Positions 10,205 to 22,100 of a stretch of DNA of 37,880 nucleotides are shown piece after piece. The position numbers were made by a program, and so were the translations under genes. Location of the stretch: assembly GCF_001039355.2 (NCBI RefSeq), contig NW_019775396.1, positions 302,585 to 340,464 of the forward strand, in the 5' to 3' direction. This DNA is from Lingula anatina. Taxonomy: Eukaryota; Brachiopoda; Lingulata; Lingulida; Lingulidae. The notes beneath the pieces were generated by a model, which worked only from the letters and a program-made list of their open reading frames with translations, was not told the DNA's origin and did no database searches. Within the stretch, counting starts at the first letter, position 1. Every line of letters starts with the position of its first letter.

Positions 10205-10306
10205 TAACTAAGGTGGTAATACAATGTTTAAGATAAGCACGTGTATCACATTTTGTAGCTAGACATATAAGTAATTGGTAAGTGATTGTCTGTATGTTAA
10301 TTAGTT
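10205..10306 (-). repeat. Right arm of the 102-bp inverted repeat
   Basis: This is an inverted copy of 9123-9224. Its inner edge meets the integrase fragment at a TTAGTTA stretch present in both junctions, and its outer edge meets the T/G array phrase ATGTTAATATGTTTTTGATC. It replaces the missing upstream part of the element. Confidence 0.95.
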
Positions 10307-12806
10307 ATGTTAATATGTTTTTGATCACTGTGTGTGTTAGTGTTAATTGTTACCGTTTGTGTCTGCACATAATTCTGATCACTCTGTACATATGTTCTTC
10401 TGTTTGTTTGTAATCATTATAAATACTGCGCCTGTATGTGTTTTCACTGTTTGTGTTTTTATTTATTGTAATTACTGTGTATGTTTGTGTCGTTACTGTT
10501 AGTGTTTGTATGTATTGTTAGCAATGTGTATGTCAGTTTTGTCACTCTTTTTGTTTGTATTCATATTGTTTACTGCTCATGTTAGTGTTATCACTGTTTA
10601 TGTTTGTATTTATTGCGAACAATGTGTATGTCAGTTTTGTCACTCTATTTGTTTATTTTCATTACTGTTGCATTGAATGATGGTGTTGTCAATATATCTG
10701 TCTGTGTCTGTTTATATTCTGTTTCCTTTGTCTATTCTGTATTGTTACTGAATGTGTTTGTATATATTGTGATGACTGTGTAGGTCTATGTTAAAATTTT
10801 CACTCTTTTTCCTTGTATTGTGTTCATTGTCATTACATTGCACATTATTGTTGTCACTGTACATGTTAATATTCATTTTGATTTGTTTGTATTTATTACT
10901 GTTTGTTTGTATTTATTTTGATGACTGTGCATGTTTCTGTTGTTACTGTACATGCTTGTATTTATTGTGAGCATTGTGTACGTCAGTTTTGTCACTCTTT
11001 GTTTGTAATCATTACTGTTGCGCTGATTGATGTTGTTGTCACTGTATGTCTATGTGTTTATTTATATTCTTTTTCCTGTGTCTATTCTGTATTGTTACTG
11101 AATGTGTTTGTACATATTGGGATGACTGTCTACGGCTATTTTTTATCAGTCTTTTTCCTTGTGTTCATTCTCATTTCTATGCAAGTTACTATTGTCACTG
11201 TACATGTCAAATTTTTCTCTGATCACTGTGTATGTCTATATTATTGTGACAGTGTTTGTTAGTAATTATTTTGATCACTGTGAAGGTTACTGTTGTCACT
11301 GTATACGTCAAAATTAATTCTGATCACTGTGTATGTCTATATTGTGAATATTTTGTTTGTATATATTTTAATTACTGTACATGTATGTGTTGATGACTGT
11401 GTATGTACGTGCCTGTATTTATTTTGAGGACTGTGTACATCAATTTTGTCACTCTACTTGTTTGTAATCATTACTATTACTCTGCATGATGGCATTGTCA
11501 TCGTATGTCTATGTGTTTGTTTTTTTTTCTGTTTGCTGTGTCTAATCTGTAATGTTACTGAATGGGTTTGTATATATTGTGATGTCGACTGTCTGCTGCT
11601 ATTTTTTTCACTCTTTTTCTTTAATTCATTATCATTATGGTGCACGTTACTGTTATCACTGTACATGTTAATATGTTTTTGATCACTGTGTATGTTTGTG
11701 TTGTTACCGTTTGTGTCTGCACATAATTCTTATCACTGTGTACGTCTGTATGTTCTTCTATTTGTTTGTAATCATTATAAATACTGTGCCTGTATGTGTT
11801 TTCACTGTTTGTGTTTTTATTTATTGTGATCATTGTGTATGTTTGTGTCATTACTGTTTGTGTTTGTATTTATTGTGAGCACTGTGTATGTCAGTTTTGT
11901 CACTTTTTGTTATTGTTTGTATTCATATTGATTACTGTGCATGTTAGTGTTGTCAGTTTTGTCACTATTTCTTTGTATTCATTTTGTTTACTGCTCAAGT
12001 TAGTGTTATCACTGTTTATGTTTGCATTTATTGCGAGCAATGTGTATGTCAGTTTTGTCACTCTATTTGTTTATTTTCATTACTGTTGCTTTGAATGCAT
12101 GATGGTGTTGTCAATATATGTGTCTGTGTCTGCTTATATTCTGTTTGCTGTGTCTATTATGTTTGTGTCATTACTGCTGGTGTTTGTATTTATTGTGATC
12201 ACTGTGTATGTTGGTTTTGTCACTCTATTTGTTTATAATCATTACTATGATGTTGTTGTCACCGTATATCTGTGTGTCTGTTTATATTCTGTTTGCTGTG
12301 TCTATTCTGTATTGTAACTGAATGTGTTAATTTGTATATATTGTAATGACTGTGTTGGGCTATGTATTCACTCTTTTTCCTGGTGTTTGTTATTATTTTG
12401 GTGCATGTTACTGTTGTCATTGTATACAATGCTGTGTCTATTCTGTATTGTTACTGAATGTGTTTGTACATATTGGGATGACTGTGTGGGGCTATTTTTT
12501 CACCCTTTTTCCTTGTGTTCATTCTCTTTACATTGCACATTACTGTTTGTGTCTGCATATAATTCTGATCACTGTCTAATTCTGTTTGTCCTGCTATTTG
12601 TTTGTAATCATTATCATTACTGTGCATATTTGTGTTGTCAGTGTTTCCATTTGTATTTATTGTGATCACCGTGTATATTTGTGTCATTACTGTTGGTGTT
12701 TGTATTTATCGTGAGTACTCTGTATATCAGTTTTGTCAGTATATTTGTTTGTAATTATTTTTATTGCTGTGTTGTCACTGTTTGTGTTTGCATTTATTGT
12801 GAGAAA

Positions 12807-15366
12807 TCTTTCAATTCCAGGTGACCCTTTCCATACAGCATGGTGGCTTTTTGGTGAACTGACACTTCCTGTAGAAGTCTTGAATGGGTATATGTTCTTA
12901 TCCAGATGACAGTTATGAGTAATTTACCACGTCTTACACAAACAAACACAGATTGTGGCATTTGATGTTTCTTTTGAGACTGAATGATATGTTGAAAAAT
13001 TAAAGAATTTGTTTTCAGTAATTCACTCTTCTCACACAAATTGCCAATTTGTATACACTTCTATTTCACACAGTGAACTGAAAAGCTTATCACAGATTTT
13101 CATTGTTGATATGTATCATTTGTACTAATTTCACAGAAATTGGACCAGGTTTGTCAAAATTATTAACGTTCAACTATTTTCAGCTATGGATTTTGCCAGC
13201 AGTTTCAATGTAATATTTAGTTTTCTCAAACATATTACCTGAAAAAGCCTACTTCATTGGACATATTCAACTGATATGCGTATCACAGATTTTCATTGTT
13301 GATATGCATCATTTGTACAAATTCTAAAATTTTGGAGTAGATTTGTCAAAATTATTAATGTTTAACTATTTTTTAGCTATGAAATTTACCAGTCTTTTCA
13401 ATGTAATTTTCAGTTCTTTCAAATATATTGCCCGAAAAAGCCTACTTCAACTGATATGCATATCACAGATTTTTATTGTTGTTATGCATCATTTGTACAA
13501 ATTTCACAAGTTTTGGAGTAGATTTGTCAAAATTATTAACTTTAAACTATTATTAAACCATGTAATTTGCCAGTCTTTCAATTCCAGGTGACCCTTTCCA
13601 TACACCATGTTGGCTTCTTGGTGAACTGACACTTCCTGTAGAAGTCTTGAATGGGTATATGTTCTTATCCAGATGACAGTTATGGGTAATTTATCACGTC
13701 TTACACAAACAAACTCAAATTGTGGCATTTGATGTTTCTTTTGAGACTGAAAGATATGTTGAAAAATTAAAAAATTTGTTTTCAGTAATTCACTCTTCTC
13801 ACACAAATTGCCAATAAACTACACTTCTATTTCACACAGTCAAGTAATAAGCTTATCACAGATTTTCATTGTTAATATGTATCACTTGTACTAATTTCAC
13901 AGAAATTGGACCAGGTTTGTCAAAATTATTAACGTTCAACTATTTTCAGCTATGGAATTTGCCAGCAGTTTCAATGTAATTTTTAGTTTTCTCAAATATA
14001 TTGGCCGGAAAAGTCTTTTTCATTGGACATATTCAACAGATATGCTTATCACAGATTTTTATTGTTGTTATGCATCATTTGTACAAATTTCACAAATTTT
14101 GGAGTAGATTTGTCAAAAGTATTAACTTTTAACTATTATTTAACCATGTAATTTGCCAGTCTTTCAATTCCAGGTGACCCTTTCCATACAGAATGGTGGC
14201 TTCTTGGTGAACTGACACTTCTTGCAGAAGTCAAAAATGGGTGTATGTTGTTTTCCAGATGACAATAACGGGTAATTTACCACAAACTCAAATTGTAACA
14301 TTTGATATTTCATTTGATACTGAATGATATGTTGAAAAATTTGTTTTCAGTAATTCACTCTTCTCACACAAAATGCCAATAAACTACACTTCTATTTCAC
14401 ACAGTGAACTGATAGGCGTATCACAGATTTTCATTGTTGACATGTATCATTTGTACTAATTTCATAAATTTTGGAGTAGATTTGTCAAAATTATTAATGT
14501 TTAACTATTTTTAGCAATGGAATTTACCAGTCTTTTCAATGTAATTTTCAGTTCTTTCAAATATATTGCCCGAAAAAGCCTACTTCATTGGACATATTCA
14601 ACAGATATGCGTATCACAGATTTTTATTGTTTTTATGCATCATTTGTACAAATTTCACAAATTTAGGAGTAGATTTGTCAAAAGTATTCACTTTAATCTA
14701 TTATTAAACCATGTTATTTGCCAGTCTTTCAATTCCAGGTGACCCTTTCCATACAGCATGGTGGCTTCTTGGTGAACTGACACTTACTGTAGAAGTCTTG
14801 AATGGGTATATGTTCTTATCCAGATGACAGTTATGGGTAATTTATCATGTCTTACACAAACAAACTCAAATTGTGGCATTTGATGTTTTGTTTGAGACTG
14901 AATGATATGTTGAAAAATTAAAAAAATTTGTTTTCAGTAATTCACTCTTCTTACACAAATTGCCAATAAACTACACTTCTGTTTCACACAGTGAACTGAT
15001 AAGCTTATCACAGATTTTCATTGTTGATATGTATCATTTGTACAAATTTCACAGAAATTGGACCAGGTTTGTCAAAATAATTAATGTTCAACTATTTTTA
15101 GCTATGGATTTTGTCAGCAGTTTCAATGTAATTTTTAGTTTTCTCAAATATATTGGCTGGAAAAGTCTTTTTCATTAAACATATTTAATTGATATGCTTA
15201 TCACAGATTTTTATTGTTGTTATGCATCATTTGTACAAATTTCACAAATTTTGGAGTAGATTTTTCAAAATTATTAACATTTAACTATTTTTAGCTATGG
15301 AATTTACCAGTCTTTTCAATGTAATTTTCATTTCTCTCAAATGTGTTGTCCAAAAAAGCCTACTTG
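12807..15366 (+). repeat. Higher-order tandem array: four large units, each one A block plus two or three 193-bp B blocks
   Basis: A blocks begin TCTTTCAATTCCAGGTGACC at 12807, 13574, 14160 and 14725. B blocks are marked by TATCACAGATTTTCATTGTT or close variants at 13088, 13281, 13461, 13854, 14047, 14419, 14612, 15006 and 15199. Within a unit their spacing is 193 bp, with one 180 bp. Unit 1 is A+3B, and units 2 to 4 are A+2B. Unit lengths are about 767, 586, 565 and 642 bp. No plausible protein is encoded. Confidence 0.92.
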
Positions 15367-15837
15367 GTCTGAAAATTTGACAGCTTTGCTGCATTGTTTC
15401 CTGTATGGTGTCTGTATATTTGTCAGCTTTGCTAACTAGTTCTGTGTATTCAGTTCTCTCTTTATGTCTGTTTTGTCAGTATATTTGTGCATGTTTGTAG
15501 TTGCTGTAAGCTCATGTTTCTGTTTACATTCTGATTGCTATGTACATTATTTGCTGTCACTGTATATGTCTGATTGATATATTCTGATCACCACCTACGT
15601 ATGTCACTGTGTATGTCTGTTTTGTCACTGTATTTGTTGGTATTAATTCTGATTACTCAGTACATGTTTGTGTTGTCTTTGTAAACTATGTATCTGTATA
15701 TATTCTGATTGCTGTGTACATTCTGTTTTCACTGTGTAAGTCTGATTAATATTATGTGTATGTTTGTTACATTACTGTGTGTGTTTGCATATATTATGAT
15801 CGTGGTGTATAGATATGTTGTCACGGTGTCTGTTTAA
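15367..15837 (+). repeat. Family phrase plus T/G array, right piece
   Basis: TTTGACAGCTTTGCTGCATTG, the phrase that precedes the array at 5560, occurs again right after the higher-order array. It is followed by more T/G-rich units (CACTGTGTATGTCTGTTTTG) to about 15830. This shows the 12.8-15.4 kb array lies inside the same composite repeat region. Confidence 0.7.
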
Positions 15838-16365
15838 TGGTGTCAGCACGGCGCATGGTTCTAACAAGAGTCATGAGTGAGTTTTCTGGAATATTTCCCC
15901 ATTCTTCCTGGAGGTCTTGCCAGAGTTGATCCAGATTAGTAGGTGGGTTGTCTCTCCTTTGCACCGTGTGCCCTAATTGATCCCACAGATGCTCAATAGG
16001 GTTGGTGTCTGGACTTAAAGGCGGTTACTCCATCAATTGAACATTGCTCCTTTGCACAAAATCCCTCACCAAATGACAATTGTGAGCAGGGACATTGTCC
16101 TGTTGTAGTCTGTAGTTGTCCTAAAAGTCAACTCTGGCAAAGGGAATGAAATGTTTCTCGAGCATGTCACTGTAAGTTGCCCCCTCCACGTTCTGTTCCA
16201 GAAGTACCAATCTACTATGACCATGGACATAGATTTCTCCCCAAACATGAACTGACCCTCTACCTCGGGCGTCATTTTTTGTACACACTCTGCCAAGAGA
16301 TGTTACCCAACAAGTCTATGCACTCTCATTTGCCCATCGGTGGGGTACAGCACAAACCTCTTTGA
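15838..16365 (-). pseudogene. Tc1-type transposase remnant (DD34E), 5'-truncated
   Basis: Read on the minus strand, the catalytic region shows FVLYPTDGQMRVHR, then VEGQFMFGE, QQDNVPAHNCHLV with the second Asp, and SPDTNPIEHLWDQLG with the Glu. There are 34 positions between Asp and Glu. The C-terminal LWQDLQEEWGNIP phrase and RTMRRA follow. In-frame stops are visible (for example replacing the Trp before PPLSPD, near 16027), along with at least one more stop and frame changes. The HTH half and both terminal repeats are not found. It is older than, and different in sequence from, the element at 5896. Confidence 0.88.
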
Positions 16366-16916
16366 AGCCTGTTTGGTTTGGAGAATTAATTAAATTTAAT
16401 ACCCTTGTTTATCAGTTTGCAATGACACCTGAAGCAATCTTGGATATTGTTTTGGGATACATGTTAAACCCCCATTGCCCTTGTACTACAGATCAATTAC
16501 CCAGCTGGTGCTATTCATTTTGGGACCTTACAACAAAGTGCTTTATATCATTCCAACAGACTCCTTAAAAAATTAGTCACTTGCAGGTTTTTTACTGTTT
16601 GGTATGTTTTTAATATAGTTGGTGCTTTTAGATCCTTCTTTTAGTAGGGAATAAGAGGCGGGTTTTTCTCTTTCCTCTGTCCATTTCACCCTTGACCTGA
16701 TAAACACCTTTTACTTCCTCTCTGTGTCAAGATCCAAGCATTGCAACCTACAGATTGAAGCCAAGTCACTTGGTAAATGATGTCTCTTGTGTCTTCTTGG
16801 AAAATGAGGCATAAAAATATATAGTAGATTGAAAAAGAAACATGTTTTGTTACGTCTTTGGCTTAATATAATTTTTTATACTGTAACAATAATAGGGTAG
16901 TATTGCTCAGTAATGT
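16366..16916. other. No recognisable feature
   Basis: Short open frames here have no domain and no splice context that I can support. A phrase GCAACCTACAGATTGAAGCC near 16743 is faintly like tRNA-SINE-derived repeats, but this is too weak to annotate. Confidence 0.5.
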
Positions 16917-16920
16917 GTGA

Positions 16921-17025
16921 GCCCTCCTCTGAATGCAATACAGGCTAGTGCCCTCCTCTGAATGCAATACAGGCTAGTGCCCTCCTCTGAATGCAATACA
17001 GGCTAGTGCCCTCCTCTGAATGGAC
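16921..17025 (+). repeat. 29-bp tandem repeat, 3.6 copies
   Basis: Copies start GCCCTCCTCTGAATG at 16921, 16950, 16979 and 17008. The first three are identical over their length and the fourth is cut short. Near identity implies recent expansion. Confidence 0.95.
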
Positions 17026-17083
17026 TGTACAAGACCTCAAATGCAGCCCTGGGAAATGTACACAATGCTGGTGTAAATAAGTA

Positions 17084-17558
17084 TACCTGGAAAAGCCATG
17101 GCTCTCAAATCTGGAGAGGGGTCATGCTATTGCCAGTGTTGTTTTGAGCAGGCATCCTTTTCCATTGTTCCTCCAGTGCAGCTCTTAACTCCGTGTCTAT
17201 GACAGTGGTAGGCTGTGGCTGGCCATTATGAAGTTTGTCTACCCAGTTCATCCTAGGTATGCTCAATGAGAGACATATTGGGACTCAAAACACTGGCCAT
17301 GGTCAGGTCTGGATATGCTCCTACTGAAGGTGTGCCAGTACTAGCCTGGCAGTATGGCAATGGACACAAGTGAACAGTTGGGTGTTGATGCATGAAAGGT
17401 ACAACAGCTGTCCTAAGAACTGCACCTCTGTACTGCTGAGCAGTCAAAGTTCCACCACTGCAGTTATATCTGGAAATTGCCACTCATGCCTGCTCAAAAC
17501 AACACTGTGGCAATGGCATGACCCCTCTCCACATCTGAGAGCCATGGCATTTCCAGTA
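17084..17558 (-). mobile_element. Tc1-like remnant with about 73-bp inverted arms (fold-back)
   Basis: The arm at 17084-17155 is the near inverse of 17486-17558; about five differences and one 2-nt gap separate them. Between them the minus strand carries decayed Tc1-type transposase phrases: LTAQQYRGAVLRTAVVPFM, then SPNMSLIEHT followed by a stop and DELG, then in another frame LRAALEEQWKRMP. The second catalytic Asp is not recognisable. The arms overlap the region encoding the transposase C-terminus, so they are not ordinary terminal repeats. An inverted duplication is a better description. Confidence 0.7.
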
Positions 17559-18958
17559 CATTTCCCTAGTGTTTGGATTATGAATATTCATGTAGTTGTA
17601 TATTGGGATCAAATATAAAGGTCTATAAACATTGTCTTAAATGTCTATAAACATTGTCTTGAAGAAAACATAGGTTGCCAAACTATTATTTTACTTAGAA
17701 TTTAAATACCTAAAATCAGGTAATTAATCAGAGAGTTAAGTACCTTTTTCTTTTGATTTAACATTCAAAATTATTATTTAAAAAACAGCTTTTGTTCTCG
17801 AGTTTAATTCAGAGGATCAAAATAAAGTATATTGAACAATTAATTTGAGATCTGGTTTATGAAAATGACAGAATGAAAGAAGCAAATTCATGTTACTTCC
17901 AAGATTTTTATTACTATAAAACTACACGCTGTTTACTGGCACTGAGAAAGAATTTGGTTCAGCAGCTGGTCTTACCTTAATAAACAAAAGCCTCTTTGCA
18001 ACCCCACAAACGAAATTTGTGCAAAATTGTTTGTAAATAATAATTTTTGCTGACTCATCACATCATACCTTTTAGGATGACGAGTCTTATTGAATATTTG
18101 ATATATGTTTTTATCCCTTAGGCCAGAACGCTTAATACAGGCAACAATTTGCTACATTGTTATTATTGTTAAAATGATAGAATAGTGAGGTTATATAATA
18201 AAAGCGGCCTTGTTTTGCCAAATCACGAACAATTGATAGTCTTTGTTGCCTTCTTTCTTATCATGAAAGGGACTATAAAAGTTTGTGGTACACTGGGATG
18301 GAGGAGACATAAATATCCACTTAATGGAAATATACTGCTGCTACTTTGCCACTGTATTATTCAGTTCTGTCATAGTGGGATATATAGATATATCATGATC
18401 TTAAATATAATTTCCTGTTTGCAATGTCAATTTCATACAAAACATTTATTCAATAGAGACATTTGTAGGTGATTTTCTCACCAGATCATCAGGTGTGTCA
18501 GTAATTAAGCTTTCAAATTATTGTTCAAACCTTTCCATGGGTTACAAAGTTTAGTTAACAGATTTGTAACAATTTACCTTTGAATAAAAAGACTTGACCA
18601 TGACGAATACCCATTCGTTATACATTTAACAGTTTTTTAAATTCAAAAATGTTTTTGTATTGATGTACACAGAAATGAAAATAAAAATGCCCTTTCACAA
18701 TTTCACTTTCACTGATATTTTCATTTGAAGTTTTAATACAGATATTGCATATAAAATTCAAACAAAATGCTTTAATCACATCCTCAAAGCAGTATTGGAG
18801 TCTACTGAGAATAATATACCCCAGGCTGAATAATGGTGTAGAGTTTATGTCACAGCTTATGCATTGCGAACCAAAATTATAAATTTTAAGAAGTATAAAA
18901 CTATGTGGAGTGGAAATGAGTGAGCTATTACAAAAGGAAGAAACAGCAATAAATGACC
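17559..18958. other. Intergenic, no gene recognised; downstream flank of DDX54
   Basis: A 22- to 24-bp direct duplication (TCTATAAACATTGTCTT) occurs at about 17621 and 17643. Otherwise I see only AT-rich unique-looking sequence. The part next to 18958 must include the DDX54 3' UTR. Confidence 0.6.
18732..18776 (-). terminator. DDX54: Candidate DDX54 polyadenylation signals (ATTAAA)
   Basis: Two ATTAAA hexamers on the minus strand (18771-18776 and 18732-18737) lie about 185-225 nt after the stop codon. A canonical AATAAA appears only farther away near 18444. This is inferred from motif and distance only. Confidence 0.3.
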
Positions 18959-19149
18959 TCAAACTTGGCAATGTTTTCCCCTGCGTCCTGCCATTGCCTT
19001 ATTCTTATGATTTATTCTTTGCCTTCGTTTTTGTTGACTCTGAACTTGTGCTTTCTTGCGTCTATGTTTGAGAATAACCTCTTTAGGTTTTAGTTCTGAC
19101 TTGAACCTTTTCTTATTATTTGATCCCAATCTGTCTGAATTACCAAAAT
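18959..19149 (-). CDS. DDX54: DDX54 exon 19 (last)
   Basis: Acceptor TTCTTTCAG then 63 codons including TGA. The product is a basic tail ([20 protein letters not shown]) matching the family's C-terminal LKTKQQILKQRRR-like motif. 191 bp. Confidence 0.92.
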
Positions 19150-22100
19150 CTGAAAGAATAATATTACATGATAAATATCTAATTACCCACTGACAGTTTA
19201 TAAACATTTACTTATGTTTTAGAGTCTTGGAGAAAAATTCTGCAAATGCAAAAAATACAAGCTATCATTAACTTGACTTAAGCAAGGGAGATGAAACCAT
19301 GATATTTTTCAGTCTAAAACTTCAGAGAGTAATTATTAGAAAGTGCCTATAATTTATATTTAATATTATATTATCATATGCACTTATTTATGTACATGTA
19401 TACATAAAAAATTAATCAATTAAGTAAATATAAAAAGAAGGAAAAAAACATTAATACGAAAGTAGCTTTATTGTCACTTACGCCCTCTTCCTCTTCTCTT
19501 GTGTCCCAAGACCTGAAAGTTTCCTTTCCTCTCATGTGTCTTCCCCTCACTCTCTTGATCCTCCCCCCTTTCTTGCTCTAACACCTTGTTCCTCTCTAGC
19601 CAGTCTTTGTATCTGTTTGTGGGAATTAAGGTTTTGTTATCATCAAAATCACAGAAAAGATTGAATAACCATAGAAATCACATCTTCCATCATTTTTACA
19701 CCTATAAAGTCATTAAGTATCAAGTGTAAATACCATTTAATTATCACAAAACAGAGCCATGCCACCAAGACATGCTAGAGAATAACAAGAATTGTTAAAC
19801 ACCGTTCAAGAAGTTCATAAGCACTTTCATTTCTTCCACATAACTTTATTCCATACTGTCACGTCAAAATATAAGATAACATCAAAGGATACACATTAGA
19901 TTTGTATGTGGCTGCAATCCAAGTGCCACTTTCTGTCTTAATCTTCTTCTTTGTTCCATCTTTCCCTGGACCAGTCTCCCTTAAATACTTCTTTTTCTTG
20001 CGGTCCCTGTAAAGTTAACTGTGTTCAGCTAAACAGACACAAACCTTTTCATAAAAAAATTACAAAGGCATTCATTACTGCAAACATTTTCTAGGATGAC
20101 TCAATAATTATCATTATTATCATAATTACTATTTATCATTTAACAATTAATTAATTAATCACTGGCAAAATCTAGCCCATCCTATATACTCCTGAAAATT
20201 TCACCATATCCCTCCATAACTTTTGCTTAATGTTGATCACGGTCAGAAAACTAGACAGCAAAGCTAACAAATATAAAGACACCAGGCTGTCAAATGTAAA
20301 CACATTACACAGAAAAAGTGCTTTTGGCCAATTTTGATGCACTGGAACATAATGCTTTAAAATAGCATAATCACTCTTACCACCTTACATTATGGACTAC
20401 AGGTAAAAAAACATAATAAATACTGTAAATTAAGACCAATCATGCTGATTTTGGAAAGCAACCTGCCTCTTTACCAAACAAAGCCACTTGGTAAATTTAA
20501 AGTAAAAAAAAATGCGGTTTGGAAGTTATGGGGCGAGTGTGATGTGTTGAACAACCACATTCACAGTGCCGGGCACAGCAAGGACACAGACAGACAGACC
20601 AGACAGACACTAACAGCGTCTGTATATAAAAACTAAACCTTACAGTGTCTGTATATAAGAATTAACACTTACAGTATCTGTATATAAAAAGTAACCTTTA
20701 GTTAATCTGCCACCACCAAAATCCAATCACTATTTAATATTTTTCAGACCTATCTTGAAAATTTCATCAAAATGTTTCTGAGGAAAATGTACCATTTCAG
20801 GTGTCCTTGCATCTTCCTCATGTTGCTGTCTTCATCCCCTGTCAGGTCCAACACTGCACTGGCTGCTTGGTGGTCAAAGCTACAGCCAACACTTAACCTG
20901 GAGAATAGAATATTGAACAAATAGAAATATATTGCATCATTAAGGTTTTAAAATCACATTTTTGCTGCACAGTTACTTCTGGAACAAAACAGCTTCTCTG
21001 TTTCAAATTATTCTGTTACAAATAATATATAATTATTCCTGTAAAAACATGTATGACACAAGACATTAGCAGGAAGGCATGGCCACACTGCCTCCTCTCA
21101 GCTGAAGTGTGTGTGAGTGTGTGTGTGTGAGTGTGTGTGTGTGTGGGAGGGGAAGTCATTCTTCGCTTGTACTAATGCTGCAAGATGAAAATCTGATGTC
21201 ACAAAAAAAGAAATGTATTTTCAAAAACGCACATCTAGGCCTACTATTGATAAAACTATAACCAACTAAACTAAATTTCAAATTGTAAAAATAGTAATAT
21301 CAGTAACTTTTCAGACAAAAATTAACAAAACATTGAAGGACAAGGGATGTACAAGAAGCATATCTTCTTTTCTCTCTGATGGAGTTTTCTCCTGCTTAAG
21401 AATTCTTCACCCTGCCTTTGCTTTTCTTGGTCCCAATGCTCACCATTCTACCAAAATATAGCTTACCCCTTTTCTGATTCAAAGTCTTTTGGCTTGTAGG
21501 GAACATAAAATTCTTCATCCTTAACCACTACTGTTTTTCTTTTCTTTTTCTTTGGTTTAAAATTTTCATCATATTTCTTAGGAACTATGACCTTTGCAAA
21601 TGTGTTCTGTAAAAGAAGAGAAAAAAGATCCCTACTGTGTGTCTCCGACTCACAGGCAATATGCACAGATTCCTGTTTTTGGTTTTTAACCATCAGTAGA
21701 GACCAATTAGGGGAGACAAAATCTGACAGGACCAAACAAATGATCTCCAATTTTTGTGACATGACTGCTTAATTTTGATACACAAAATGAAATTTTTGTC
21801 TTGGATGCATGGATGAAAAAATACCTCATCACTGAGTGTTCTTTTACAAGGTTGCAGGAGCAAACTTGGGTCTGGATTTTCTCAGAATGATGCCAGAGCC
21901 TGTCAACTTCCTGCACTTCTCACCTTCAACTCCTCCTCAGTGCTTGGCTCACATGCTTCCAACCTGACACTTTGCCCTCCCTTCTTCCCTCCATCCTCCT
22001 CCTCTGTATACTTTCTCTTGGTCGTGATCACCTTGCTGTGTTTCTCCCTCTTCTCCTTCATCACACCAAATGCTTGGGACCTGGCCGTGGAATTCACTTC

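Larger units (their letters stand above)
8975..10306 (-). mobile_element. Rearranged Ty3/gypsy remnant inserted in the T/G array
   Basis: The order on the plus strand is LTR (minus), polypurine tract, left inverted arm, 3' non-coding, poly-T, integrase C-terminus (minus), right inverted arm, array. The same array phrase (TATCACTGTACATGTTAATATG) is seen uninterrupted near 11655-11676, so the insertion point is clear although no clean target duplication remains. It has one LTR and one inverted duplication, with no primer-binding site and no 5' half. Confidence 0.85.
5575..12806 (+). repeat. Large T/G-rich degenerate tandem array, interrupted by three mobile elements
   Basis: Excluding the insertions at 5896-7287, 8185-8853 and 8975-10306, the stretch is built of imperfect units near 50 bp (ATTGTGATCACTGTGTATG, TGTCAGTTTTGTCACTCT, TGTAATCATTACTGTT). 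Longer blocks recur, for example the run from TGTGTCTATTCTGTATTGTTACTG through TTTCACTCTTTTTCC seen near 265, 7380, 10730, 11080, 12300 and 12430. This gives a higher-order pattern of several hundred bases. Open frames in all three phases encode hydrophobic low-complexity strings without domain or start context and are not annotated as genes. Confidence 0.85.

Noticed and set aside
12794-13039. Open frames in the A blocks of the higher-order array (also 13504-13806)
   Set aside because: The same frame is disrupted in the third and fourth units and shows no domain, so it is repeat-derived.
16740-16790. Possible tRNA-derived SINE tail (GCAACCTACAGATTGAAGCC)
   Set aside because: Only a faint likeness; no A and B boxes or tail could be found.
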